A DNA stretch of 64,000 bases from Promethearchaeota archaeon. GTDB lineage: Archaea; Asgardarchaeota; Lokiarchaeia; Sigyniarchaeales; SOKP01. Positions 53,482 through 62,345 of this stretch are shown piece after piece. Position numbers and translations under genes: made by a program. The stretch spans positions 78,224 to 142,223 of the forward strand of contig JAHPZJ010000010.1 of NCBI GenBank assembly GCA_019058245.1. The letters run 5' to 3'. The notes under the pieces are model-generated. The model worked only from the letters and a program-made list of their open reading frames with translations, did not search any database and was not told the DNA's origin. Positions within the stretch are counted from its first letter, which is position 1; each line of letters begins with the position of its first letter.

Positions 53482-54477
53482 ATGCATATACCAGATGGAT
53501 TATTGGATCCCGCCACTATTATTGTCCTTTGGGTTGTAGTAATAGCTGTAATGGTTCTTGGATATTTTAAGATTGGAAAAGTTTTTGAGAAAGAGGATTC
53601 TGAGAAACTAATTCCTTATATTGGAGTTTTAGCTGCTGTAATATTTGCATTTCAATTTGTAAATTATCCTGTTCCTGGAGGAACTTCTGGTCATTTAATA
53701 GGAGGAACTCTTGTTGCAGTTATATTAGGTCCATGGGCATCAGTTATCATTATTTTTTTAGTTTTAGTTGTTCAAAGCATGTTTGGAGATGGAGGAATAT
53801 TAGCTTTAGGCGCAAATGCTTTCAATATGGGAATAATTGCAGGAATGGTTGGATTCTATATTGTAGTATTTATAGTAAAAATCCTAAACAAAACATCTAT
53901 TAAGAAAGAAATAGCAGTAACCATTGGAACTGCTATTGGATCATATATTTCTATTGTATTAGCCTCTTTTATTTGTGGGATTGAAATCAGTATTTCAGGT
54001 GCAGTTCCATTTCAAATTGCTATCCCCGCTATGGTTTATTGGCACCTCTTAATAGGTATTGGTGAAGCGATTATTTCTGCTTTAATTGTTTTATACATTT
54101 ATAGAGTTAAACCAGAAATAATTATGACTGAATCTATTATGATGGAAAAAGTGCTAAAAATAAATATTTCTAAATATAGGAAACCTATAATTACAATATT
54201 CGTAGTTTCTATAACATTAATATTAATGATAGCAGTAGGATTTACGATTGGAATTTTATCGAATGCCCCAGATGGATTAGAACGAGTATTGATAGATCAA
54301 AATGGTGAATCTTGGCTTGAGAATTTAGTATCTCCCTGGGTACCTATATTTAGCTGGATAACTAGTGAATATGGTGCAGCAATTTTAGGCATCGCAATAT
54401 CTGTTATTTTAATGTCATCTGTTTTCTATTTAATTATTAGATATAAAAAAAATAATTCGATTGATGACGATTTATAA
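53482..54477 (+). CDS. cbiM: Cobalt/nickel ECF substrate-binding subunit CbiM fused to PDGLE domain
   Basis: The 331-residue membrane protein begins MHIPDGLL, whose N-terminal Met-His-Ile-Pro-Asp-Gly binds the metal in CbiM/NikM. FPVPGGTSGHLIGGTLVAVILGPW-type sequence (here YPVPGGTSGHLIGG), DGGILALGANAFNMGI and TAIGSY match. The C-terminal ~100 residues hold two more segments with NAPDGLERVL, the PDGLE/CbiN-like partner fused to the protein. It takes up Co2+ or Ni2+, useful for cobalamin or nickel enzymes. It diverges from cbiQO. Confidence 0.92.
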   Translation: MHIPDGLLDPATIIVLWVVVIAVMVLGYFKIGKVFEKEDSEKLIPYIGVLAAVIFAFQFVNYPVPGGTSGHLIGGTLVAVILGPWASVIIIFLVLVVQSMFGDGGILALGANAFNMGIIAGMVGFYIVVFIVKILNKTSIKKEIAVTIGTAIGSYISIVLASFICGIEISISGAVPFQIAIPAMVYWHLLIGIGEAIISALIVLYIYRVKPEIIMTESIMMEKVLKINISKYRKPIITIFVVSITLILMIAVGFTIGILSNAPDGLERVLIDQNGESWLENLVSPWVPIFSWITSEYGAAILGIAISVILMSSVFYLIIRYKKNNSIDDDL

Positions 54478-54539
54478 AAAAACCTTTTTTTCTACTGAAC
54501 ATTAATTTAAAAAAAAAGAATAGAGATTCATACGAATAT

Positions 54540-55277
54540 CTATTTATTTCCAAATTTCTTGAATAAGAACATACCAATAATTATTATTATCAAACTCACT
54601 ATAGTAATAAACGTAAAACCAGTAATTATCCAAGAATTTGTTAAATCGCCACTGAAAATCGCAGATAAAGCATTAGTTGCATAATAACTTGGCATGAACA
54701 TAGCAATAGGTTTAGTAGTTGCAGTGACCGGTATAAAAGTTCCAAGAAACATTTGAGGTAAAATAAAGATAAATGATAAGCCTGTGGCGGTTCCGGAAGA
54801 TTTTGAGATTGTGGCTGTTATAAGTCCTAATCCTACTGAACTTAGGGAAAATACAATCATCAAAAGAAACGCCAAGAACATTCCAAGAACTTTCGTATTT
54901 GGATTAAATCCAAAGGGAAGAGCCAAAAGATACACTATAATTACTTGAAATATAACCATAATCATATTTGAAATGATTTCGCTAGCCATAAAATCTCCTG
55001 ATGTCATAGGGGATATGTTTAATCTCTTTAATAGCCCCTGATCTCTCATTTCGGTAAATGATTGGGCAACAATCATTATGATAAAAATGCAAGCATATCC
55101 AAATAATCCAGGGGCAACAGTTTCCATAGACATACCAAACTCAGGATCTGCAAAAATAAATCCAAACATAATTGTAAGAACTGCGGGAAATAATAGCATC
55201 AGAAACAAAAATGCTGGTTCTCGAACTATCTTTAATAATTCCATCTTCAATAAAACTCTTATTCTCTTAAAATTCAA
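54540..55277 (-). CDS. ABC-2 type transporter permease
   Basis: The 245-residue protein has six membrane segments in ABC-2 order. It starts FKRIRVLLKMELLKIVREPAFLFLMLLFPAVLTIMFGFIF, has MRDQGLLKRLNISPMTSGDFMASEI between segments 2 and 3, and continues with segments to the C-terminus. It lies directly downstream of its ATPase (stop and start adjacent at 55277/55278). The pair probably exports a lipid, drug or peptide. Confidence 0.88.
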   Translation of the reverse strand: MNFKRIRVLLKMELLKIVREPAFLFLMLLFPAVLTIMFGFIFADPEFGMSMETVAPGLFGYACIFIIMIVAQSFTEMRDQGLLKRLNISPMTSGDFMASEIISNMIMVIFQVIIVYLLALPFGFNPNTKVLGMFLAFLLMIVFSLSSVGLGLITATISKSSGTATGLSFIFILPQMFLGTFIPVTATTKPIAMFMPSYYATNALSAIFSGDLTNSWIITGFTFITIVSLIIIIIGMFLFKKFGNK

Positions 55278-56150
55278 TTACATCCCCTCCATTATTCTTC
55301 TTCCTGTAATTTTCATAAATACTTCCTCCAAATTGTTAACTGAGTATTTTTCAATCAGTTCCTTTGGATTTCCGATTTCAATTAATTTTCCATAATCTAT
55401 TATTGCTACTCTATCACAGAGTTTTTCAGCTTCTTCAATGTAATGTGTTGTTAGAAATATTGTTTTATTCGTTTTCTTTAGTGAACGTATGAATTCCCAA
55501 GTTGCTCTACGGACTCTAGGATCCATGCCAACAGTAGGTTCATCTAAAAAGGCTATTTTGGGGTCATGTATTAATGCTATTATCAGATTTAACTGTCTCA
55601 ACATTCCACCACTATACCCTTTAGTTTTTCTCTTACTCGCATTAGACAAATTTAGAATATCTAATAATTTATTCGTTCTCTCCTTTATTTCAGCTTTATT
55701 CATTGAATGAAGACCACCAAAAAGTTCAATCATTTCTTTTCCTGTTAAAAATTTAAATATCGCAGGTTCTTGAGGGCAAACTCCAATCAATTGTTTAATA
55801 TGATAGAGCCCGTCTTGCACATCATATCCGTTTATAATTGCAGTGCCACTTGTTGCTTTTAATAATCCAATCAAGATATTAATTGTCGTTGTTTTTCCTG
55901 CTCCATTTGGACCTAAAAAACCGAATATCTCGCCAGATTTTACTTTAAACGAGACGTCGTCAACCGCGATTACGTCATCATAGCCTTTCTTTGCGTTAAA
56001 TACTTTCCTAAGGTTATCTACCTCAATGGAAAATTTACTATTTGGGTTTATAATATTTTCAGGTTTTTCATATTCTTTTGTTTTAATTTCTGACATTTTA
56101 TTCACTTGCTTTGTTTTACATAATTTAACATTTAGATCAATATAAAACAT
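55278..56150 (-). CDS. ABC-2 transporter ATPase (DrrA/CcmA-like)
   Basis: The ATPase has Walker A LGPNGAGKTTTINIL, Q-loop CPQEPAIFKFLTGKEMIELFGGLH, signature YSGGMLRQLNLIIAL, Walker B IAFLDEPTVGMDPRVRRATW and TTHYIEEAEKLCDRVAIIDYGK. A better start than the long frame is MSEIKTKEYEKP about 18 residues in. It is coupled to the permease gene at 54540. The region upstream has an 18-bp palindrome (56256-56273). Confidence 0.9.
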   Translation of the reverse strand: MFYIDLNVKLCKTKQVNKMSEIKTKEYEKPENIINPNSKFSIEVDNLRKVFNAKKGYDDVIAVDDVSFKVKSGEIFGFLGPNGAGKTTTINILIGLLKATSGTAIINGYDVQDGLYHIKQLIGVCPQEPAIFKFLTGKEMIELFGGLHSMNKAEIKERTNKLLDILNLSNASKRKTKGYSGGMLRQLNLIIALIHDPKIAFLDEPTVGMDPRVRRATWEFIRSLKKTNKTIFLTTHYIEEAEKLCDRVAIIDYGKLIEIGNPKELIEKYSVNNLEEVFMKITGRRIMEGM

Positions 56151-56255
56151 TTTTAGTCCATTATTTGATATTGAAATATCATATACCGCTTATAAATTCG
56201 ATGATACCTTATAATATTATAAATGAGTAAAAAGTAATGGCAAAATAGGTGTTTT

Positions 56256-56273
56256 TTAACCCAAGTGGGTTAA
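56256..56273. promoter_or_regulatory. Palindrome TTAACCC-AAGT-GGGTTAA
   Basis: Two perfect seven-base arms surround AAGT, about 105 bases upstream of the ABC ATPase start and beyond the stop of the Lrp-like gene. Its symmetry and position fit an operator for the neighbouring regulator or a terminator-like hairpin for that gene. Both are inference. Confidence 0.45.
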
Positions 56274-56411
56274 GAAAAGTATAATTATTACTATTCTATT
56301 TTGTACTATTTAAATCAATAATTAAATTACTAAGTAAAAAATATATAGAAAGACCTTATTCTACATTATCACCTTATTAGGTATGAAAACTGAGAATTTT
56401 TATTCCAAAAG

Positions 56412-57347
56412 TTATCTTTTTAGTTTAAGTTTTATATCTTTAACTCTATCCTCTAATTGTTTGTCAATCCATGTAGGATACATTTTTCCTTGAATAAGTA
56501 TAGTTACTTCTACTGATTCATATCTTATATCGGAAAGAAATGAAGTTTCAATGTTTTGTAATTCCTTCATTGATTCAATCCAGATAGAAACAAGTTTAAT
56601 ATGAGGTAAATTGCTAAAGGACCACGTAAAAAGGATTTTTGAACCATAATGGTTTTTTAGATTATTAATGAATTCATTATCTTCTATAATCAATTCAGAC
56701 TTTAAATTTAAGATAATTATTGAGATAATTTGACCAGAATTATCAGGATACCAGTCAATCTGGAATTGGACTAAGAAGTTGTTGATTAGGTTATCTAACC
56801 TCCTACTAACAGTTTTAGTGGAAATATCTAATTCATTAGCGATATCTGATATATTTTTTCTAGCATTATCCTTTAAAGAATCTATAATAAGATAATCCAT
56901 ATCTGAGAGCTTTTTAATGTTTTCTGAAGAAAATGATGGCATATTCCTATCAATACCAATAGTTAAATCGCTAATATCTCCATTTTTACGGATATATGAA
57001 ATTAAATAATCCAATTCACTTGTATTTTGAATATAAGCGTAAATATAGAATAAGTTTCCACTTGCACGAGTTATATTGTAAATATTTTCATTATTGCCCA
57101 ATTTTTTCATCAATTTTTTTTTATCTTGAATATTTGAGATACCATACATTAAAATATTAGAAATATTCGGAAAGTTTGCAAAACCAAGCCGAGCTTTAAA
57201 ACCTTGAATAATATTAAGATTGACTAAAGATCTAATTCTCTTATGGATGGAATTAACGCTTATATGGAAAAATTCTGCTAAATTTTTATAAGGCATCCTT
57301 GAATTAGCCATTAGAAGCATGCAGATTGTGAAATCAATTTCATCCAT
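56412..57347 (-). CDS. Lrp/AsnC-like regulator with two winged-helix domains
   Basis: The 311-residue protein has two Lrp-type helix-turn-helix parts: DFTICMLLMANSRMPYKNLAEFFHISVNSIHKRIRSLVNLNII at the N-terminus and MDYLIIDSLKDNARKNISDIANELDISTKTVSRRLDNLINNFL near residue 145. Each is followed by a divergent RAM-like region. It resembles the ahcY neighbour at 43900 in size and plan, though the proteins differ. It may regulate the ABC-2 exporter, since the palindrome at 56256 lies between. Confidence 0.75.
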   Translation of the reverse strand: MDEIDFTICMLLMANSRMPYKNLAEFFHISVNSIHKRIRSLVNLNIIQGFKARLGFANFPNISNILMYGISNIQDKKKLMKKLGNNENIYNITRASGNLFYIYAYIQNTSELDYLISYIRKNGDISDLTIGIDRNMPSFSSENIKKLSDMDYLIIDSLKDNARKNISDIANELDISTKTVSRRLDNLINNFLVQFQIDWYPDNSGQIISIIILNLKSELIIEDNEFINNLKNHYGSKILFTWSFSNLPHIKLVSIWIESMKELQNIETSFLSDIRYESVEVTILIQGKMYPTWIDKQLEDRVKDIKLKLKR

Positions 57348-57462
57348 ATTATTATCTCATTTTTTAAATTTGAATAATTACGTTATATTATTATCAAACC
57401 TTATTATAATACTTTTAATAAAAATACGATTTCTCATACATATTAAATAAATTGTTTATGCT

Positions 57463-58059
57463 ATGAATATTGTCTTCTTTATCTATTCTAAAACAGTAAA
57501 CATTGATAATTATAATATTAAAGATATACCAGGAACCTCAGGAAGATTAGACGTAATTTCACGATGCATCTTAGCAGTATTGCTACGGAATAAATATTTT
57601 GAAAGATATATTCAGATATGGATATTTCTGGACCGTTATGGTACTTTTTTTTTAAATTCTAAGTTTTTTGATTTTGATTTTTTTCCTAAAAATGAAATCC
57701 TTTTCACAGATTATTTTGTTGATTTCCTTCAAAAACTTAAGAGTAATAATGATTTGAAGCTTAATCCGCTAAACACAATTAGAAATTCAACAATGAATTT
57801 TAAAGAAGCATTAAGATACTTTCAACAATTAAATTACAATATATACATTTTAGTTGAACAAGGCCAAGATTTTTTTGAGATATTAAGCAATCTAAAAGAA
57901 AAAAAAAGTATCCTCTTTATAATTGGGAGTCAAGAGGATGAATATATTTACTCAAAGGAATTATCTACACTAAAAATTCCGAATATAAGTATTGGAAATC
58001 AATCTTATCTAGCTTCTTCAGTTATAAGATTATTGAAATTACATTTACTAGCATTATAA
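57463..58059 (+). CDS. trmY: tRNA pseudouridine-54 N1-methyltransferase TrmY
   Basis: The 198-residue SPOUT protein has the DUF358/TrmY signature IKDIPGTSGRLDVISRCILAVLL near residues 20-42. A C-terminal knot follows, with YILVEQGQDFFEIL, FIIGSQEDEYIYSKEL and ISIGNQSYLASSVIRLL. It makes N1-methylpseudouridine at position 54 in the T-loop of archaeal tRNAs. It stands ahead of the phosphatidyltransferase gene. Confidence 0.9.
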   Translation: MNIVFFIYSKTVNIDNYNIKDIPGTSGRLDVISRCILAVLLRNKYFERYIQIWIFLDRYGTFFLNSKFFDFDFFPKNEILFTDYFVDFLQKLKSNNDLKLNPLNTIRNSTMNFKEALRYFQQLNYNIYILVEQGQDFFEILSNLKEKKSILFIIGSQEDEYIYSKELSTLKIPNISIGNQSYLASSVIRLLKLHLLAL

Positions 58060-58130
58060 TAAATTTTTTATTATAATATAATTTTAAAAATAATAATCTA
58101 AATTATTAGATATTAGGTTTTATAACGGAA

Positions 58131-58853
58131 TTGAATGAAATAGTTGATACAAAAAAGAGAAGGCAACAGAGGGAAATTTCAAGTAGGTTTATTGATCGCC
58201 CAGTAGAATTTTTAATTAAACATAATTTTACTCCTAATAAAATTTCTTATTTAGGATTTATATGTACGTTAGTTGTTTCATTATTAATTGCAATATGTGG
58301 CTTATATTTTTCAATATGGCTTTCATGGATAATTCCTTTCATCTTGGGGTTTGCAGGTGCTTTTGATTTATTTGATGGCGAAGTAGCAAGAAGAACAGGA
58401 AATGAAACGCAATCTGGTGCATTTCTTGATTCAAATTTGGATAGACTTTCAGATGCTATATTTATTTTGGGTTTAATATATGGAGGATTATTAAATTATT
58501 TATTAGGTTATATTATTCTGTTTCTAGTTATCATGATCTCTTATATTCGTTCTAGAGCTGAAAGTGAGGGTGTAAGTATGAAAGGCATTGGATTTATGGA
58601 ACGAGCTGAACGGATTTTATTTTTGCTTTTTACTATTATAATAGAATTAATTATATATTTTTCAACAAGTATTTTATCAGGTGAACCGTTAACAATTCTT
58701 ATTCCATTTGTTACGAGAATCCCAGTAACACCTGTTTTTCTTATAGCTATTTTAATTTACACTTGTACTTTAATCTATACTATTCTGCAAAGACTAAGTT
58801 ATGCCTTTAAAGCTTTAAAAAGTCCTAATAGTAATAGAAAAGGTATAAGTTAG
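58131..58853 (+). CDS. CDP-alcohol phosphatidyltransferase
   Basis: The 240-residue protein starts at TTG. The catalytic motif D-G-x2-A-R-x8-G-x3-D-x3-D is complete in FDGEVARRTGNETQSGAFLD and the following SNLD (about residues 83-106). Six membrane segments surround it. It transfers an alcohol such as inositol-1-phosphate to CDP-archaeol, so an archaetidylinositol-phosphate synthase is likely. Serine or glycerol-phosphate versions cannot be excluded. The neighbour at 3643 may make CDP-lipid. Confidence 0.88.
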   Translation: MNEIVDTKKRRQQREISSRFIDRPVEFLIKHNFTPNKISYLGFICTLVVSLLIAICGLYFSIWLSWIIPFILGFAGAFDLFDGEVARRTGNETQSGAFLDSNLDRLSDAIFILGLIYGGLLNYLLGYIILFLVIMISYIRSRAESEGVSMKGIGFMERAERILFLLFTIIIELIIYFSTSILSGEPLTILIPFVTRIPVTPVFLIAILIYTCTLIYTILQRLSYAFKALKSPNSNRKGIS

Positions 58854-58988
58854 TTTGTAATTTAACCAAAATTAAATATTTGTCTTTATGATTCTTATAC
58901 CTAAAGATAAATTTTTTAAGTTTTACACTATTCTATTAGTTAATACTGTAAAATGCAAATAAGATAAATTAAATATTAGCTGATTTTT

Positions 58989-59261
58989 ATTCCAAAAAAA
59001 AGAAAAAGTGGTGGTAAAAGCGGTTCTAGTAAAGGACACTATGCTAGAGTTCAATGTAGCAAATGTGGAAGATTTGTACCAAGAAGTAAAGCAAAAGCTG
59101 TAACAAGAAAGGTTTCTCTTGTGGATGGGCGAATGTATACTGAACTAAAAAAAACAGGTACAATTATTCAAGCTCCAAGCAAAACTAAATATTACTGTAT
59201 TTCATGCGCGGTACATAGTCATCAAATTAGTCAACGTGATAAGAGTTTAAGAAGAGAATAA
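58989..59261 (+). CDS. rps26e: Ribosomal protein S26e with an ATT start
   Basis: The 90-residue protein reads (M)PKKRKSGGKSGSSKGHYARV, then CSKCGRFVPRSKAKAVTRKVSLVDG and YCISCAVHSHQIS, the S26e zinc site with two CxxC pairs. A stop (TAG) lies at 58977-58979. The only codons before PKKRK are CTG, ATT, TTT and ATT, so no ATG, GTG or TTG is possible. The ATT at 58989 gives the natural MPKKRK start. S26e is found in eukaryotes and some archaea. It binds the mRNA exit channel. Confidence 0.9.
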   Translation: MPKKRKSGGKSGSSKGHYARVQCSKCGRFVPRSKAKAVTRKVSLVDGRMYTELKKTGTIIQAPSKTKYYCISCAVHSHQISQRDKSLRRE

Positions 59262-59273
59262 GGAATTATTTAT

Positions 59274-59818
59274 TTAATTTTTGTTTGAATATAGGTTATC
59301 AAAAAACTCTTTATTTTTAAGAATAACCCTATGACTACGTTTTCTATCATTTTTTATAATTTTTTTAAAGAAAATTTTATCCTTTCCTAAATAGTTATCG
59401 CGTAATTCAGCTAATTTGACTAAATTGAAGTTTGTGTTATTAATATTATTATAATCTCTTAAATTAAATGAGTCAAAAATATAGTAAGTACCAATTGAAT
59501 TGCCTCTAGTGCGTTTTTTACACTTAAGAATCTATTTTTACAATAATTTATAAATCTTTTAGAAATTACTAATGGTTGTATATAATTTGTATTATTTACT
59601 TCTGAATCGAAAAAATAATAATTGAATTTTTGTTCAGAAAGTCCATTTTTTAAATGGTTCCCCTTCTTTATTTCCGCAGTTAATAAAAGGAATAAAAGTA
59701 AAAATCTATAGAATTGAATAATGCTTTTGCAGTAATATCTTTTGAAATATTGAAAATTTATCTTATTTATAATGATTGTTATTATCGGATAGTATAGATT
59801 TTTAAAGTAAGTAAAATC
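59274..59818 (-). pseudogene. Decayed or frameshifted gene, family unknown
   Basis: On the minus strand one frame is open from 59818 and reads ...TAEIKKGNHLKNGLSEQKFN, then NNTNYIQPLVISKRFINYCKNRFLSVK. It then needs one extra A in the A6 run at 59514-59519 to continue as KRTRGNSIGTYYIFDSFNLR, and ends IIKNDRKRSHRVILKNKEFF...NKN-stop. There is no ATG, GTG or TTG. Either it is a pseudogene or the run slips in sequencing or translation. Not recognised. Confidence 0.45.
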
Positions 59819-59854
59819 TTAAATATAGCACTGTGATTTCTTTATAACAATCGT

Positions 59855-60127
59855 TTATTCATATGGTATTAAATATACATATTTCGAAAGATCAAATTTT
59901 TCTATCTTAATTTCTTCGTAAGAAATTCTTTTTAAGAGACTTATTAAGGGTAATTTTAAGACCGTGTTAGAATCTTCAAAATAAATATTATCATAAAAGA
60001 TTTGCTCAACCTTATTATAATCTATATGCTTTCTTTTACCAAAATCTAGTTCTTTTTCTTTAAAAAACATTTTTAATGGTACTTTGTAGTATATATATGG
60101 ATTATCCCTACATTTTAGTATATTCAA
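59855..60127 (-). CDS. Hypothetical protein, 90 residues
   Basis: An ATG-initiated frame encodes a basic, aromatic-rich small protein (MNILKCRDNPYIYYKVPLKM...). No motif is recognised. It is in the same frame as the decayed region downstream (59818), separated by two stops. It might be the intact front part of a broken longer gene, or a separate small protein. Confidence 0.45.
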   Translation of the reverse strand: MNILKCRDNPYIYYKVPLKMFFKEKELDFGKRKHIDYNKVEQIFYDNIYFEDSNTVLKLPLISLLKRISYEEIKIEKFDLSKYVYLIPYE

Positions 60128-60456
60128 TATAAAAAAAGTTATATTTAAAGTTAAGTAGAGTGATGAGTGCAGAAAATTTGTAAGAACAAATTTGTTGGTT
60201 TAGAATCGTGAATTTTAATGATTGTTTTAAAATAGAGAATTTAATAAAGATAAAAACTGTGTAAAAGAATTAAAACAGGTTAAGATCATCCAAATTTATC
60301 TTTTTGACTAAAATAAGAAGAAATAAGTAAGTTAACAACAATCTTGAAATTTGAGAAGAGAGAGATTTATTTGTTTGATAATTATTCCCGACAAATATGA
60401 CTAAATTTAAATATTAATTCTATTATTCTATTATCATTCTTATTTCTTAGTTAAGG
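60128..60456. other. Gene-less AT-rich stretch
   Basis: No open frame, tRNA or clear hairpin was found in these ~330 bases. They should carry the promoter for the histidine kinase at 60457. Confidence 0.45.
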
Positions 60457-61737
60457 GTGCAAATGTTGAGTTCATTTATAAAGAGGATTTTAAATTTTTT
60501 TTTTTTAATTCATAAAAAAGATTCTGAGGAAATGAGAAAAAAAAAAGTTCTCAATATTTTACTTCTCGGAATACAATCTACAAATTGTTGGATTATTTTT
60601 ATATATTTTAGTTTCTTCATCATTGGATCTCCTATTGGAGGAATTAAAGAAACAATTTTGATATTAGGTTTATCCATCTTTGCTTTTTTCGGAGGTATTG
60701 TGATTTTCTTGGTAAATAACTATTTTTCTAATAAATTAGCTATTAGCGCTTTTCTAGTACTAGTAACAATACTTATATTTCTTTCAGACACACCCTATGA
60801 ACTTGTCTTAGGTAGATCTCTTCTTCTGCTTGTGTTACCTATCATTATGGCTGGATTTTTAATAACCCCATATATGAGTTTTATTATGACATTTTTGATT
60901 ATTTTTGTCAATATACTTATTTGTTTTATCAATGGATTCTTTCCTAATTTTATTGGATTAAACATTTATGTACTTATTGCATTCATAACATGGTTTTCTG
61001 TATTTAATTTCGAGAAATCTATTGAAAAATATCAAGAAGCGTATAATAGAGAAAGTTTTTATAAGGATCTTTTCGTTCATGATACTAACAATATTCTTCA
61101 AAATATATTAATGGGTTTAGAATTATTTGAACAAGACTTAAAAATTTCCAGAGATTCAACTGAAGATGAATCATTAAACTTGATTAAAGAACAAATTGAC
61201 AGGGGAACACACTTTATTAGGAATGTTAGAAAATTTAGCTTAATTTTCGAATCTGAAACATTTTTAGAAAAACTAGATTTTAAAGTATTTTTAGAAGAAG
61301 CCATTAAAAAGCTTAAAAAAAAGACCGAAAAAAGAGAAGTAAAAATTCTAATTGAAACCAAGCTACAAAATTTTACTGTAATGGCAAATAAATTCTTACT
61401 TGATGTATTTGAAAATATTCTCTTTAATTCTGTTATTCACAATGATAGTTTAATTGTTGAGATATTAATTAAGATCTCTCACATTCAAGAAGAAGGAAAA
61501 CAATTTTTAAAGACCGAGTTTATTGATAATGGAGTAGGCATTCCAGATTCAAGAAAACAAAGTCTATTTACCAGGGATTTTGGGATGAATAAAAGTCTTA
61601 ATGGATTAGGATTGGGATTATCGCTTGTTAAAAGCATTTTAGATATGTATAATGCTAAAATCGGAGTTAAAAACAAAATTCCAGAGGATTTTACCAAAGG
61701 AAGTAATTTTATTCTTAAATTTCCGGAGGTAGAATGA
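60457..61737 (+). CDS. Membrane sensor histidine kinase
   Basis: The 426-residue protein has six or seven membrane segments (about residues 25-185). The dimerisation helix has YKDLFVHDTNNILQNILMGLELF with the phospho-His. A complete HATPase follows: N box VFENILFNSVIHND, G1 DNGVGIPDSRK, F/G2 GLGLGLSLVKSIL. It probably senses a membrane or redox signal through its helices. The stop overlaps the next gene by four bases (ATGA), so it forms a two-component pair with the receiver at 61734. The start is GTG 60457 or ATG 60463. Confidence 0.9.
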   Translation: MQMLSSFIKRILNFFFLIHKKDSEEMRKKKVLNILLLGIQSTNCWIIFIYFSFFIIGSPIGGIKETILILGLSIFAFFGGIVIFLVNNYFSNKLAISAFLVLVTILIFLSDTPYELVLGRSLLLLVLPIIMAGFLITPYMSFIMTFLIIFVNILICFINGFFPNFIGLNIYVLIAFITWFSVFNFEKSIEKYQEAYNRESFYKDLFVHDTNNILQNILMGLELFEQDLKISRDSTEDESLNLIKEQIDRGTHFIRNVRKFSLIFESETFLEKLDFKVFLEEAIKKLKKKTEKREVKILIETKLQNFTVMANKFLLDVFENILFNSVIHNDSLIVEILIKISHIQEEGKQFLKTEFIDNGVGIPDSRKQSLFTRDFGMNKSLNGLGLGLSLVKSILDMYNAKIGVKNKIPEDFTKGSNFILKFPEVE

Positions 61738-62132
61738 AAATGTCATCAATCTTTATAGCAGAAGATGATAACCAATTAAGAAGATTTTACAAAATGGCTT
61801 TAGAAAGTAAAGGTTATACGATATTAGGCCTAACAGGTGATGGAGAAGAAGCCATTTCATTATTCAAGAATTTAAATAAAAAACCAGATATTATAATTTT
61901 GGATTATCGAATACCAAATAAAAATGGTATTCAAATCCTTGAAGAAATCTTAAAGATTGAAAATACTGCAAAAATAATATTTGCTACTGCAGATAATAAA
62001 ATTAAGATTGAAGCTTTGTCCAAAGGAGCAAAATTTTTTTTAGAAAAACCATTTTCTTTAGAAAAATTATATAAAACTGTTTTAAAATTATTGAATAGAA
62101 AGGACATTAAAAATAATAGTATTTTAAGTTAG
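61734..62132 (+). CDS. Response regulator, receiver domain only
   Basis: The 132-residue protein is a lone receiver: acidic pair IAEDDNQ, phospho-Asp in IIILDYRIPNKNG (about residue 56), Thr in FATADN and Lys in FFLEKPF. There is no output domain, so it acts on a partner protein. Overlapping start with the kinase at 60457 means they are co-translated partners. Confidence 0.92.
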   Translation: MKMSSIFIAEDDNQLRRFYKMALESKGYTILGLTGDGEEAISLFKNLNKKPDIIILDYRIPNKNGIQILEEILKIENTAKIIFATADNKIKIEALSKGAKFFLEKPFSLEKLYKTVLKLLNRKDIKNNSILS

Positions 62133-62334
62133 AATTTGTAGATGTAAAACTCATTTCAAAAATAAAGTGTTCTTATTGTAATGTACCTTTTTGGAATAAA
62201 AAAGATTTAAATATAAGTTTTTTTATAGAAATTTCAATCTTTTTAGTATTGTAATCCAAATTTTACCCTAAAATATAATTAACTTTTTATAAGAAAAATA
62301 AAAAAATTCAATAAAAACGATTAACATCATAATT

Positions 62335-62339
62335 GGTGA
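62335..62339 (+). promoter_or_regulatory. Shine-Dalgarno GGTGA before an ATA start
   Basis: GGTGA ends six bases before the ATA at 62346. This is the ideal spacing to the archaeal 16S tail. The first ATG of the frame is over 120 bases further on, so the site supports the ATA as start. Confidence 0.55.
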
Positions 62340-62345
62340 CAAACA

